The notes beneath the pieces are model-generated. The model saw only the letters and a program-made list of their open reading frames with translations, was not told the origin of the DNA and searched no databases. This document shows positions 23,960-34,006 of a stretch of DNA of 64,000 nt, piece by piece. How positions within the stretch are numbered: position 1 is the stretch's first letter; each line of letters begins with the position of its first letter. This DNA is from Luteibacter anthropi (GTDB lineage Bacteria > Pseudomonadota > Gammaproteobacteria > Xanthomonadales > Rhodanobacteraceae): NCBI RefSeq assembly GCF_011759365.1, contig NZ_JAARLZ010000002.1, positions 248,001 to 312,000 of the forward strand. Reading direction: 5' to 3'. Position numbers and translations under genes: made by a program.

Positions 23960-24697
23960 TCAGTAAGGGCTTGCCGTGGGTCGCACGATCAATTCGCTCA
24001 CGTCGACATCGTCCGGCTGTTCGATGGCGTAATCCACCGCCCGGGCAATGGCGTCCGGTGTAATGGCGATGCGACGGAAGTCCTTCATGGCCTCACGGCT
24101 GCCTTCGTCGGTGATCGAATCCGCCAGTTCGGATTCCACCGTGCCGGGGCTCACCACGGTCACGCGGATAACATCGGTCTCCTTGCGAAAGCTATCCGAA
24201 ATGGCACGTACGGCGAATTTCGTTCCGCAGTAGACCGCCGCCGTGGGAAAGGATGCATGTCCGCCAATGGACGACACGTTGATGATCTGGCCACGGCCTC
24301 GCGCCTCCATGCCCGGGAGCACTGCGGCGATACCGTGCAGAACGCCACGGATGTTGACGTCGATCATCCGGTTCCACTCGTCGACCTTGAGTGCGTTCAG
24401 TGGTGACAGCGGCATCACGCCTGCGTTGTTGATGATCACGTCGACCGGTCCGAACGTGGATTCGGCAAAGGCAACGAAGGCCTGCATGCTGTCTAACCGG
24501 GTGACGTCAAGTGTCAGGAATGCCGCGTGGAATCCACGTTCGTTCAGCTCGGCCGCCACGACCTGCAAACGGTCCGTGCGGCGTGCGCCCAGCACCACAC
24601 GATGCCCGCGGGCCGCCAGATGGCGCGCGATCGCTTCGCCGATACCGCTGCTGGCGCCCGTCACCAGAACGACCTTGCTTTGGGATGAGAGGTTCAT
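23960..24697 (-). CDS. short-chain dehydrogenase/reductase
   Basis: A 245-residue classical SDR. The NAD(P)-binding TGASSGIGEAIARHLAARG, the NNAGV motif, the catalytic Ser in INVSSIGG and Tyr-x3-Lys in YCGTK are all present. ARRTDR after the second strand suggests NADP preference. The substrate is unknown. It is divergent from an AraC regulator 193 bases away, a common SDR-AraC pairing in proteobacteria, so induction by that regulator is likely. Confidence 0.9.
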   Translation of the reverse strand: MNLSSQSKVVLVTGASSGIGEAIARHLAARGHRVVLGARRTDRLQVVAAELNERGFHAAFLTLDVTRLDSMQAFVAFAESTFGPVDVIINNAGVMPLSPLNALKVDEWNRMIDVNIRGVLHGIAAVLPGMEARGRGQIINVSSIGGHASFPTAAVYCGTKFAVRAISDSFRKETDVIRVTVVSPGTVESELADSITDEGSREAMKDFRRIAITPDAIARAVDYAIEQPDDVDVSELIVRPTASPY

Positions 24698-24889
24698 TGC
24701 ATGTCTCCGTCAGGGGAATGACCGTGGCGCCACGAAAGGCGCCGCCGTTGAGAGACATGCTAGATATCCCCTCCCCGTCCCATAAGGCACGTTCGGCTGC
24801 CATCCTTGCCCAATCCTATGAAGAACCCTGTCGCCGGATAGGAACTATGGTTTGATACCTCCCTGTTTCCCACGCTACCGGGCAGCCCC

Positions 24890-25828
24890 ATGAGCCAGGA
24901 CACCATCGCTTCGGCCACCCAGCAGGCCCGCATGATCGAGCTGCTGAAGCGGCTGGCACCCACCGAGGGCTATACCCGGTCACTACTCGATGGCGTGACG
25001 TTCATGCGGGCCAACCAGCCTCTGGCCCACAGCCCGGCGCTGTACGAGCCCTCGATCGTGATCGTGGCCCAGGGCAGGAAGCGCGGGGTCCATGGCGGCA
25101 ATGTCCATGTCTACGATGCGCAGCACTATCTCGTGCTCTCCGTGCCGCTGCCCTTCAGCATCGAAACCGAGGCGAGCGAGGAAGAACCCATGCTGGGGGT
25201 CGCCCTGCGCATCGATGCCGTCATGACGGCCGAGCTGGCGCTGGACGTGGACGAGGCGTCTCCTGCCGCTTCCTCAAAGCCTGCAACCATGTACGCCACG
25301 CGCATGGATGCGCGCCTCAGCGATGCGACCGGGCGCCTGCTCGAAGCCCTGCATTCACCCACCGAGGCCCGGCTGCTCGGGCCTTCCATCGTCCGGGAGA
25401 TCACCTATCGGGTGCTCACGGGCGACCAGGGAGGCAGCCTGCGGGCCGCCCTGATCCAGGGCGGTCATTTCGGACGTATCGCCAGGGTGCTGCGACGCAT
25501 CCACGCCCAGTTCGACCAGGATCTGGACGTACCGGTGCTCGCAGGGGAAGCCAATATGAGCGTCCCGGCGTTCCACACGCACTTCAAGGCGGTTACCACC
25601 ACCTCGCCCATCCAGTACATCAAGGCGATACGACTGCACCAGGCGCGCCTGCTGATGATCCGCAGCGGCGAAAACGCCGCGACGGCCGCGGAACGCGTGG
25701 GCTATGAGAGCCCCTCCCAGTTCAGCCGCGAGTTCAAGCGCCTGTTCGGCCGCAGTCCGACCGACGAGACGCGTTACCTCAAACATCTGCTCGCACTCTC
25801 CCCACCGGCCGCCCATCCGCAGCCATGA
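24890..25828 (+). CDS. AraC-family transcriptional regulator
   Basis: A 312-residue regulator. Its N-terminal AraC_N cupin-like domain (YEPSIVIVAQGRKRG; YLVLSVPLPF) is followed by two helix-turn-helix motifs (LAGEANMSVPAFHTHFKAVT; RVGYESPSQFSREFKRLFGR). It diverges from the SDR gene, its probable target. A strong bidirectional terminator lies about 30 bases after its stop. Confidence 0.92.
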   Translation: MSQDTIASATQQARMIELLKRLAPTEGYTRSLLDGVTFMRANQPLAHSPALYEPSIVIVAQGRKRGVHGGNVHVYDAQHYLVLSVPLPFSIETEASEEEPMLGVALRIDAVMTAELALDVDEASPAASSKPATMYATRMDARLSDATGRLLEALHSPTEARLLGPSIVREITYRVLTGDQGGSLRAALIQGGHFGRIARVLRRIHAQFDQDLDVPVLAGEANMSVPAFHTHFKAVTTTSPIQYIKAIRLHQARLLMIRSGENAATAAERVGYESPSQFSREFKRLFGRSPTDETRYLKHLLALSPPAAHPQP

Positions 25829-25859
25829 CCGCCACCGTGGTTTCCCGGCGCGGGCCATG

Positions 25860-25893
25860 AAAAAAGGGAGCGGCCAGGCCGCTCCCTTTTTTT
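25860..25893. terminator. strong bidirectional rho-independent terminator
   Basis: GGGAGCGG and CCGCTCCC pair around a CCAGG loop (25866-25886). The stem is flanked by an A6 run on the left and a T7 run on the right. It therefore works on both strands and separates the convergent AraC regulator and TonB receptor genes. Confidence 0.92.
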
Positions 25894-25914
25894 CCGTTGC
25901 ATCGTACCTGTGGA

Positions 25915-28755
25915 TCAGAACTGGTAGTTCAGGCCCAGGTAGTACGCACGACCAACGTTGTCATAGTTGCCCGAAGCACCGCCCGTTCCGAAGAAGTTCA
26001 CCGGCGGATCGCGGTCAAAGACGTTGGTGATACCACCGTAGACCTGCAGGCGAGCCTTGGTGAAGTCATAGCTCACCCGGACGTCGTTGAAGAAGCCCGA
26101 CGATGCGTAGATCGGCGTGGTCTGGGTCGGGTTCGCCTTGTAGCTCTCGTTGGTGACCCGGAGCATGCGCGAGAAGAAGCGCGTGTTCCAGTTGAACACC
26201 CAGTTGTTGAGAGTGTAGGTCGTACGCAGCGAGGCCTTCCACTTCGGCCATGCACCGGCGGTCGTGGCCGTGCCGTTATCTTGCTGGGTGGTGGTCGGAT
26301 CGTCCTGGAACGGGTATTCCGTGTATGCGATGACCTTGGTCAGATCGAGGTTAAGCTGCAGCTTGCCGCGGCCCAGTTCGTGGGTGTAATACGCGCCAAG
26401 GTCGATGCCGGAGGTGTTGAGCTGCGCAATGTTCTCGTTCACCGCCACGATGTTCGAGATTTCGTGATCGGGGCCACGGGTCACATTGGCGCAGTAGACA
26501 TTGTTGATGCCATTGCTGGAATCGACGCAATGCTGGGCCACCGTCGCGAAGTCAAGCTGGGTAATCGCATTGGTCAGCTTGATGTTCCAGTAGTCCACGT
26601 TCATGCCGAAGCCTTCGATGAAGGTCGGGGTGAACACGAAACCGGCCGTCCAGGTACGACCCAGCTCGGGCTTCAGGTTCGGGTTGCTACCCGACAGGCC
26701 CTTGTAGGAACTGGCCTGTGCCGAGTCGAAACCAACCGGAACGCCGAGAGCGCGACAGTTCGCGACGCGCGAGCTGGAGCCGTTGTTGATCTCGGTGATC
26801 GAGCACGGATCCTTGAAGTTCGCGAAGTTCTGCGACTGGCCGCTATAAAGCTCACCGATATTCGGCGCACGCACGGCGGACGACATGGTGCCACGCAGGC
26901 GGACGTTGTCGTCGATGGCCCAGTCGAGGCCCCAGCGCCAAGTCTTGGTGTGACCGATCGAGTCGTAGTCCGAGAAGCGGGCTGCGCTATCGAAGGTCAG
27001 GTTCTTGACCAGGGTGTGGTCGGCGAGCAGCGGAGCGACGAACTCAAGGTAGCCTTCCTTGACGTTATAGGCACCGCTGGAGTTCGGGATGGCATTGAGG
27101 AAGGTCTCGCCGGCGCGGTCTAGCGGATCGTTGATCTGCTTGCTGCTCTCGCGACGGAACTCGACGCCGGCCACCATACTGGCAGAGCCTGCATCGCCCG
27201 GCATAGCGAACAGATTATTGTTGGTGATGGAGCCGCCACCGACAAACTGGGTCAGGCGGCTGGTGGTGGTCGTGGTGGTGTTGAACCAGCGTGCAGCGCG
27301 CGGATCGATCGCACCCTCACCGAAGATGCTGGTCGGGATGCAACCTGCAACGCCCGAGCGGCAGACGATGTTGCCGGACGGATCGCGCACGGCATCGATG
27401 GAATCGTTGAAGCGATCGACGATGCGGTTGTTGAGGTTGTGACGGGTCTCGTCCATGGTGCCGTACACCACGGAGGCGTCATATTCCCAATCGCCCGAGA
27501 TCACACCATTGGCACCGAGGACGAGGCGCGCGACATCACGACGGGTATCTTCACCGCGGCGACCGGCGTCTACGTCAAAACGACCGATGGTGATCGACTG
27601 GGCCTTGTTGGCGTCCATCAGCGCGGCAAGGTCCGGCGTGATGTAGGCGTTGTCACGGTTGATCGTGTAGCTACCGAACGCCGGCTGGCTGAACGTCTTG
27701 ACGTTCACACGGCTGTAGTTGCCTTCCGCATAGAGGCGGTGTTCCGGCGAGATGTCGAACGAGCCAAGCGCGGTAACCGTGGTGCGGCCGTAACGCGGCT
27801 GAAGCTGCGACACCTGGTTCGCATCGAGGCGGTCGCAGTCGACGCAACCGCTGGAATCGTGGAACGTGCCGAGGTTCTGCGGACGCACGCTGTGGTCGGA
27901 GTTGAAAACGTAGCGGTTGCCACCCAGAGCAAACGTGCCCGCATTGATGGTCTTGTAGCCACCCGCGTTCGAGAACAGAGCCGTGTCCGTCGGACCATTC
28001 GGCGTCTGGATCGCACGGTAGGCCTGGTGGCCGAAGCGATCCGGGAACTCAAGCGAGCCCTGAGTGCTGTGCTCCACCGACACCGCGACGTTGCCGCGGT
28101 TCTGGGCGAAGTTCATGCCTCCGGTGAACGAGACGAAGCCCTGGTTATATCCGCCGTGCTCCGAGCTACCGTACTGCACGTGCACGGCAGCGCCCTGGTA
28201 GTTCTTCTTCAGGATGAAGTTGACCACACCCGATACTGCGTCGGCGCCGTAGACGGCCGAAGCGCCACCCGTAATGACTTCCACGCGCTCGATGAAGTCA
28301 GCCGGAATGAGGTTGACGTCTACGTCGGTGCTACCGGCAGACGAACCGACGAAGCGGCGGCCGTTGACCAGCACCAGCGTGCGACTGGTACCAAGGTTAC
28401 GAAGATCGATGGGCTGCACGCCGGCCGTTCCGATGAAGCGGGTGGAATTGCCCATCGTGAACGTGGAGGCCAGCTGCGGCAGTCGGGTCATGATGTCGCC
28501 GACGTTGGTGGCGCCGGTTGCCTTGATGTCGTCGGCGGTCATCACGCTGATCGGCGTCGGCGAAATGGCATTGGGGTTCGAGATGCGCGAACCCGTGACC
28601 GTGACGGCCTCCAGGCGCTTGGCATCGGCCTCTTTGGCCTGACCCGAACTGCTGTCCTGAGCCATCGCCGGCGCGGCGCTGAGCGCAGCGGCACAAGCGA
28701 TGGCAAGCAAACACGGCGCCATCCCGAGCCGCGTCAGAATCGAACCCTTAGTCAT
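25915..28755 (-). CDS. TonB-dependent outer-membrane receptor
   Basis: A 946-residue receptor. A signal peptide (ACAAALSAAPAMA) leads to a plug domain with RLEAVTVTGSRISNPNA (TonB-box region), RTLVLVNGRRFVGSS, ASAVYGADAVSGVVNFILKK, then a long beta barrel ending in the aromatic terminus YYLGLNYQF. Receptors of this class are numerous in Xanthomonadales and take up varied carbohydrates, peptides or chelates. No Fur box or catabolic neighbour reveals the ligand. The 546 bases upstream hold no gene. Confidence 0.92.
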   Translation of the reverse strand: MTKGSILTRLGMAPCLLAIACAAALSAAPAMAQDSSSGQAKEADAKRLEAVTVTGSRISNPNAISPTPISVMTADDIKATGATNVGDIMTRLPQLASTFTMGNSTRFIGTAGVQPIDLRNLGTSRTLVLVNGRRFVGSSAGSTDVDVNLIPADFIERVEVITGGASAVYGADAVSGVVNFILKKNYQGAAVHVQYGSSEHGGYNQGFVSFTGGMNFAQNRGNVAVSVEHSTQGSLEFPDRFGHQAYRAIQTPNGPTDTALFSNAGGYKTINAGTFALGGNRYVFNSDHSVRPQNLGTFHDSSGCVDCDRLDANQVSQLQPRYGRTTVTALGSFDISPEHRLYAEGNYSRVNVKTFSQPAFGSYTINRDNAYITPDLAALMDANKAQSITIGRFDVDAGRRGEDTRRDVARLVLGANGVISGDWEYDASVVYGTMDETRHNLNNRIVDRFNDSIDAVRDPSGNIVCRSGVAGCIPTSIFGEGAIDPRAARWFNTTTTTTSRLTQFVGGGSITNNNLFAMPGDAGSASMVAGVEFRRESSKQINDPLDRAGETFLNAIPNSSGAYNVKEGYLEFVAPLLADHTLVKNLTFDSAARFSDYDSIGHTKTWRWGLDWAIDDNVRLRGTMSSAVRAPNIGELYSGQSQNFANFKDPCSITEINNGSSSRVANCRALGVPVGFDSAQASSYKGLSGSNPNLKPELGRTWTAGFVFTPTFIEGFGMNVDYWNIKLTNAITQLDFATVAQHCVDSSNGINNVYCANVTRGPDHEISNIVAVNENIAQLNTSGIDLGAYYTHELGRGKLQLNLDLTKVIAYTEYPFQDDPTTTQQDNGTATTAGAWPKWKASLRTTYTLNNWVFNWNTRFFSRMLRVTNESYKANPTQTTPIYASSGFFNDVRVSYDFTKARLQVYGGITNVFDRDPPVNFFGTGGASGNYDNVGRAYYLGLNYQF

Positions 28756-29301
28756 ATGTAAACCCCTTGATCAATTTCAAATCTGTCAAAGACAGCAAGT
28801 CGTAAAATTCTTCAGGACGCACTGACCCCGCCTCGCCCCAATTAAGGAGAGAGGATTCAGTGGTGGCTGAAGGGTGTATCCCCAGAAAAAGCTACGAGCC
28901 CCGCGCCTTTAATATCATAACTTGTTACTCATGTGTGAATCACTTGTGAAAAATTATTGCGGCCTTTATTTTCAATGAGTTGGAGCGTCAAAAAATAGGC
29001 GGCGCAATGAACTTGCGCGATATACGGCAGCGAATGGAAGCCGCAGTTGGAGGTATTGGCCGAATTTCGCAATAACATACGATGCCCAATTGCGAAAAGA
29101 GGGCATCGGCCCAGGTTGCCTGGCCCTATTCCTTTCGATCTGCCGCGTCAGGCCGCCCGCCCTTGTCTTCATCGTCGCAACCCCCATTCCACGATGGCGC
29201 ACTCAATGCATGTACCTGCGCCCAGCCCGTCCACGGGCAGGCGTTGGGGAATCGCCAATCGCGGATAGCGCTTTTAGCAACAACATCAATGAGCTTGATC
29301 G
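28756..29301. other. 546-base intergenic region between TonB receptor and ribA
   Basis: No coding frame here looks real. The right side must hold the ribA promoter and the left side that of the receptor; the left part is AT-richer than its surroundings (near 28900-29000). A perfect 6-base inverted repeat, GCGCAA-5-TTGCGC, lies at 29002-29018. I see no match to the FMN riboswitch in front of ribA. Confidence 0.5.
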
Positions 29302-29958
29302 ATGACCGCCCCCTCCCTGAAGCCCCTGTCCTCTGCCTTGCAGCCGCATATCCGTTCCGTTGCCCGACTCCCGGTCCGGCTGGCAGACGGTCGCGAGGCA
29401 TCCAGCACAATCCATAGCTTCAACGGGCTTGCGGATGGGAAGGAGCATGTCGCCCTGCGTTTCGGCGACCACGACGCCGATGCGCCACTGGTCCGTGTGC
29501 ACTCGGAATGCCTGACGGGGGATGCCCTCGGCTCAGCCCGGTGCGATTGCGGTCCGCAGCTGGAAGAGTCGTTGCGCCGGCTGGATGAAGAAGGCGGTTA
29601 CCTGCTCTACCTGCGCCAGGAAGGTCGCGGCATCGGCCTTTACGCAAAGCTCGATGCCTATCGGTTGCAGGAACAGGGATACGATACCTACGCGGCCAAC
29701 CGTGCCCTGGGACATGCCGACGACGAGCGCGACTACACCGTGGCCGCCGAGATGTTGCGCGCCATGGGCGTCAGCCGGATCACCCTGCTGACGAACAATC
29801 CCGACAAAAAGGCCCAGCTCGAAGCGCTGGGTATCGAGGTGGTCGGTGTGCGCCCTACCGGCGTATTCCAGGGTACCCACAACCTTCCCTACCTCGAAGC
29901 CAAGGTGCGCCACACGCATCACACGATCGATCTGCCAGGTCGTCGGCGCGACGACTGA
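29302..29958 (+). CDS. ribA: GTP cyclohydrolase II
   Basis: A 218-residue enzyme opening riboflavin synthesis: GTP to 2,5-diamino-6-ribosylamino-4-pyrimidinone 5'-phosphate, formate and pyrophosphate. Zinc ligands C70, C81 and C83 occur in HSECLTGDALGSARCDCGPQ. LRQEGRGIGLYAK carries the catalytic arginine, and YDTYAANRALGHADDERDY and RITLLTNNPDKK are conserved. It is a stand-alone RibA rather than a RibBA fusion. The N-terminus is about 15 residues longer than in E. coli. Its last 40 bases overlap, on the opposite strand, the 3' end of an RND permease gene. Confidence 0.95.
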   Translation: MTAPSLKPLSSALQPHIRSVARLPVRLADGREASSTIHSFNGLADGKEHVALRFGDHDADAPLVRVHSECLTGDALGSARCDCGPQLEESLRRLDEEGGYLLYLRQEGRGIGLYAKLDAYRLQEQGYDTYAANRALGHADDERDYTVAAEMLRAMGVSRITLLTNNPDKKAQLEALGIEVVGVRPTGVFQGTHNLPYLEAKVRHTHHTIDLPGRRRDD

Positions 29959-32900
29959 CCGATCGCCACAGGCAGTACGACAAGCACCATCGGAAACTGC
30001 AGCAGCAAGCCAGCCACGATCGCGATGGCCAGGGGCTGTTGCAGGTCGGAGCCCTGGCCCAGGGCCATGACCAGAGGCAGCAAGGTCAGGATCGCCGCCA
30101 GAGTGGTCATCGTGATCGGGCGGACCCTGTTGCGCACCGCACGGTGAATGGCCGATCGCCAGCCCGTACGTGCACCGATGGCCTGGTATTCGGAAGCCAG
30201 GAAAATAGCCATCTCGGTGCCGATGCCCAGCACCATGGTCAATCCCATCATCGCGGTGACATTCAGGTCGACGCCTGCCAGCCATAACCCCGTGAACACG
30301 GCCGACGTCGAGAGCAACGACGTCAGCATGACGAGAAAGGCCAGCCACGCACGGCGATACAGAAACATCAACAGCACGAACTCGGCTGCCAGGGCTGCGC
30401 CGAACACCTTCTGCAATCCGGCGAAGGCCACCTGCTGCTGTTGATAGAGGCCGCCCAGTTCGTAACGCACGCCCGTCGGAAGCATGCCCGGCCGGTCGAG
30501 CAGTGCACGCACGCGCTGGACCGCGGCCCCGATACCGCCTTCGTCGATACGTGCCGTTACCGGAACCATGTTCTGCAGGTCTTCGCGGGTTATCTGGGGC
30601 TGCCCCGCCACCTTGTGAAGAGTGGCCACGCGGGAGAGCGGAAACACATGGCCATCGGCGGAACGCACGGGCAGCGCGTCGAGATTCTCGATTCGCCATG
30701 TCCGTGAACCGGGCATGGCCACGCGTACACCGAGGGCTTTCGTGGCACCGGGCAACGCGGTGGCGATCGTTCCCGAAAGCGCGGCCGACACTGCCTGCGA
30801 TACGGCATCCACGGTCGTGCCTTCCGCCGCAACCGCTGCATCGTGGAATTCGATATCGATGGCATCACCGGCAACCTGTGCACCGTTCTTGACATCGACC
30901 AGCCCCGGAATATGGCCCAGTGCTCCAGCTACCTTGTCCGCCAGCGGAATCAGGGCTTTTTCGTCATCACCATAAAGCTTCACTTCCACCGGTTGTGGCA
31001 CGGCCGTCAGGTCGCCAATGAGGTCTTCCATCAGCTGCGCTACTTCCACCTGGACGCCGGGAACGGCGTGAAGCACGTTCTCCCGTACATCATTCATCAC
31101 ATCCGCCGTAGCCAGCGGATGTCCGGGCTTCAGCCTGACGAAGAAATCGCCGTGATACGACTGCCCGAGATCGCCGCCGAGCCCGGTACCCAGGCGACGC
31201 GAAAACGTTTCGACATTGCGATTCATCCGCAGGATCTGCTCTACCTGGGCGATCTCCCGATCCGTTTCCGTCAGGGACGTTCCTGGCGCCGAGTAGTAGT
31301 CGAGCACGAATCCACCTTCATCTGCCTCGGGCATGAATCCCGTGGGCACATGAAGATACGCCGCGACACCGGCCACCACGACGAGGATCACCGCCGCAGC
31401 GGCAACGAGAGGACGGCGATACGTCGGTGCAAATACGCGGCCGTGCCAGCGGTGCATGGCCTCGTCCAGCCAAGAGACCCGGTGCTGCCAATGATGAGGC
31501 CTGACCAGTCGCGTAACGACGGCCGGCACCACTATCGCCGTCATGGCCCAGGACACCAGCAAGGCCGAACCCATGGTGATCGAGAGCGCGCGCGAGAACG
31601 CGCCCGTCACACCCTGGAGAAATGCCAGCGGTACAAAGACGATAAGGGTTGCGAGACTTGAGCCGGAGAGCGGGACGATAAACTCCCTTGCGGCCCTGAA
31701 AACCACGTTGGCCATGCTGCCGGCATGTTCGTCCTGCGCTTCCAGCGACCGGCGGGCGATGTGTTCGATCATGACCATCACGTCGTCGATGACCAGACCC
31801 ACCGCCGCGGCCATGCCACCCAGGGTCATGATGTTGAAGCTGAGCCCCAGCAGCTTCAGGCAAAGCACGGTGACGGCAAGGATGGCCGGTACGACGATCA
31901 TCGTGACCATGACCAGGCGCCCATTGCGCAGGAAGAGGAAAAGAACACCCCCGGCAAGCAACAGGCCGATCGCAATCGCATCCCGCACACTGGCCGCCGA
32001 CGCCGTAACCAGCTCGCTCTGGTCGTACCAGTTGGTCAGCGTCACCCCGGGAGGCAGTGGCAAGGACGCCAGTCGCTGGCGCACGGCGGCAGCGATCTGC
32101 ACGGCGTTGCCGTCAGGCTGTTCGTAGACATTGAACAGGACGGCAGGACGGCCATCTTCCGTCACGCGAATCCACTGGGGAGCGAAGCCGTTGCTCACCT
32201 TCGCGACGTCACCCACGCTCATGCGGCCGCCACCTGCGTTGACGAGCGGCACGGACGCGATATCCCGGGCGTCTTTCAAGGGGTGGTTGGCAACCACCAG
32301 GTAGAGCTTGTTGTGGTCCTGCAGTCGTCCCACGGCCTGGATCTGGTTGGCAGCGGCAATGGCCGAGACCAGGTCGGCCTGTGTCAATCCTCGCGACGCC
32401 AGGACATGCGCATCCGCTTCCACCTGGATCTCCGCCGTCTCCCCACCCTGCACGTCTACATGGGCCAGGCCCGGAATCGCGGCAAGCAGCGGGGCGATCC
32501 TGTATTGCGCAAAATCCCTCAAGGCCACAGGTGACAGCGCGTCACTGCGCAATGCATAGGAGATGATCGGGAAGACCGTCGGATCCATGCGGCGGACGTC
32601 ATACCCGGTGCCCGGCGGAAGCCCGGGAAGTACCTTCGCTACCGCCGCATCCACCAGAAGGGTCGCGGCCACCATGTCACGGCCCCAGCCGAAATCGATG
32701 GAAACCTGGGCCTCGCCCCGGGATGTCTCCGAGCGGACGCTGTCCACGCCAGGCACCGCCCGGATGGCATCTTCCAATGGCCGTGTCACGAGCAGTGCCG
32801 TGGCATCGGCCGGACGATCGCCGGCATGGATATCCACGACGATCCGTGGAAAGGACACCTGCGGAAAGAGGCCCACCGGCAATCCGAACGCGGCTACCGC

Positions 32901-32969
32901 ACCCGCGATCGCCAGCAGCACGGCTACCAGAATGAAGGTATGGGAATGTCGGGCCAGCATGCCTGTCAT
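29919..32969 (-). CDS. RND efflux permease
   Basis: A 1016-residue inner-membrane pump. VDIHAGDRPADATALLVTRP and FGWGRDMVAATLLVD are porter-domain segments; GLVIDDVMVMIEHIARR supplies the TM4 acidic pair. The family lies between classical HAE-1 drug pumps and heavy-metal (CusA/CzcA) pumps; I do not see the methionine triad needed to call it a copper pump, so the substrate stays open. It is the last gene of a TolC-adaptor-permease operon (order on the minus strand), overlapping the adaptor stop by ATGA. The C-terminus overlaps ribA. Confidence 0.9.
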   Translation of the reverse strand: MTGMLARHSHTFILVAVLLAIAGAVAAFGLPVGLFPQVSFPRIVVDIHAGDRPADATALLVTRPLEDAIRAVPGVDSVRSETSRGEAQVSIDFGWGRDMVAATLLVDAAVAKVLPGLPPGTGYDVRRMDPTVFPIISYALRSDALSPVALRDFAQYRIAPLLAAIPGLAHVDVQGGETAEIQVEADAHVLASRGLTQADLVSAIAAANQIQAVGRLQDHNKLYLVVANHPLKDARDIASVPLVNAGGGRMSVGDVAKVSNGFAPQWIRVTEDGRPAVLFNVYEQPDGNAVQIAAAVRQRLASLPLPPGVTLTNWYDQSELVTASAASVRDAIAIGLLLAGGVLFLFLRNGRLVMVTMIVVPAILAVTVLCLKLLGLSFNIMTLGGMAAAVGLVIDDVMVMIEHIARRSLEAQDEHAGSMANVVFRAAREFIVPLSGSSLATLIVFVPLAFLQGVTGAFSRALSITMGSALLVSWAMTAIVVPAVVTRLVRPHHWQHRVSWLDEAMHRWHGRVFAPTYRRPLVAAAAVILVVVAGVAAYLHVPTGFMPEADEGGFVLDYYSAPGTSLTETDREIAQVEQILRMNRNVETFSRRLGTGLGGDLGQSYHGDFFVRLKPGHPLATADVMNDVRENVLHAVPGVQVEVAQLMEDLIGDLTAVPQPVEVKLYGDDEKALIPLADKVAGALGHIPGLVDVKNGAQVAGDAIDIEFHDAAVAAEGTTVDAVSQAVSAALSGTIATALPGATKALGVRVAMPGSRTWRIENLDALPVRSADGHVFPLSRVATLHKVAGQPQITREDLQNMVPVTARIDEGGIGAAVQRVRALLDRPGMLPTGVRYELGGLYQQQQVAFAGLQKVFGAALAAEFVLLMFLYRRAWLAFLVMLTSLLSTSAVFTGLWLAGVDLNVTAMMGLTMVLGIGTEMAIFLASEYQAIGARTGWRSAIHRAVRNRVRPITMTTLAAILTLLPLVMALGQGSDLQQPLAIAIVAGLLLQFPMVLVVLPVAIGQSSRRRPGRSIV

Positions 32970-34006
32970 TGCGCCGGGCCGCTTACGGCCACATTCATGC
33001 CATCGGCCAGTTGGGGATTGCCGCTCACCACCATGGGACGGTCAGGTGCCACGGCACCTTGAAGCAGGACCTCGCCATCGCGCTCCAGCAACACCTGCAC
33101 CTTGACCCGATAGGCGCGGCCCCCGGCAAGCTGGTAAAGCCATTGCTGGTCGCCATCCTCGGTCAAGGCATCCGCCGGTGCACGCCACCCTTCCACGTCA
33201 TCGAGCGTGATATCCGCACGCCAGGCGCTTCCGATCACCAGGGATTGCGCAGGCCGGATCTGCACAGGAACCAGCCGGGTGCCGTTGTCGATCGCGCCGC
33301 CGGCACGAACGACGGTGCCCGTGATGGCATCGCCACCTGCGACTGGCGTCATGCGAACCATCATCCCGGGCTTTATCCGTGCGGCGTCTCGTGGCTCGGC
33401 GCCTGCCAGAAGAACCTGATCCGTGTCTGGGGTTACGGTAAGCAAGGTCGTATTGGCCGCTACAAGCTGGCCGACGCTTGCCGCGAGTACAACGATATGG
33501 CCGCTGGCAGGCGCCCGTATGCTGACACGCCCGTCGTGGCCCATCGCCAGCGGATACGCCGTAAGCGCCGCCTGCGCATCCGAGAGGGCTTTATTGGCCT
33601 GCGCCACCTGCTCATCGGTTGCCAGATGGTCATCGCGCAAGCGCTGCAGCCTGCTCAACGACTGGCTGGCGACATCCATCGCCGAGCGGGCCTGTCGCCA
33701 CGCAATGACAGATGCAGGCGTGAACTGGAATGTGCCCAGGTCCTGTCCTTGCCGGACCATCTCGCCCTGCACCGCTGACAGGGACGTCACGCGGCCTTCC
33801 GTGCCAAAACTGACCGTCTGCTGCGAGGACGGACCGGCGGCGATGTCGCCGTAGGCGACAGCGATGCGGGCCATCGTTGCCCGCGAGGGCATCGCCACCT
33901 TGACCGAGGCGGTTACCGCCTCCTGTGGGGTGCCGGACGATGTCCCCTGGCAGGCGACCAGAGATGCCGACAACATGGCTGTCAGCAGAAGAGTGGACAG
34001 GCGCAT
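32966..34006 (-). CDS. RND efflux adaptor lipoprotein
   Basis: A 346-residue membrane fusion protein. MRLSTLLLTAMLSASLVACQ is a lipoprotein signal with lipobox LVAC, so it is anchored by lipid rather than a helix. The hairpin (ARSAMDVASQSLSRLQRLRD) lies between two lipoyl-like halves (GTEGRVTSLSAVQGEMVRQG; VSIRAPASGHIVVLAASVGQ). It follows the TolC-type gene and overlaps the permease start, so all three parts of the pump are made together. Confidence 0.9.
   Translation of the reverse strand: MRLSTLLLTAMLSASLVACQGTSSGTPQEAVTASVKVAMPSRATMARIAVAYGDIAAGPSSQQTVSFGTEGRVTSLSAVQGEMVRQGQDLGTFQFTPASVIAWRQARSAMDVASQSLSRLQRLRDDHLATDEQVAQANKALSDAQAALTAYPLAMGHDGRVSIRAPASGHIVVLAASVGQLVAANTTLLTVTPDTDQVLLAGAEPRDAARIKPGMMVRMTPVAGGDAITGTVVRAGGAIDNGTRLVPVQIRPAQSLVIGSAWRADITLDDVEGWRAPADALTEDGDQQWLYQLAGGRAYRVKVQVLLERDGEVLLQGAVAPDRPMVVSGNPQLADGMNVAVSGPAQ

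Noticed and set aside
23928-23960. Terminator between the LysR and SDR genes
   Set aside because: The complementary stretches (TTCGTACGGC and GCGGCACGAA) pair imperfectly and no T-run follows.
25897-27123. 408-residue frame antisense to the TonB receptor, with similar long antisense frames at 27439-28761, 35753-37837 and 44342-45739
   Set aside because: Long stop-free antisense frames are expected opposite GC-rich receptor genes; the translations have no domain, signal or start context and the sense frames are unmistakable.
29002-29018. Inverted repeat GCGCAA-5-TTGCGC as an operator
   Set aside because: Six-base arms are too short to support on their own and no divergent regulator lies beside it; noted inside the intergenic entry only.
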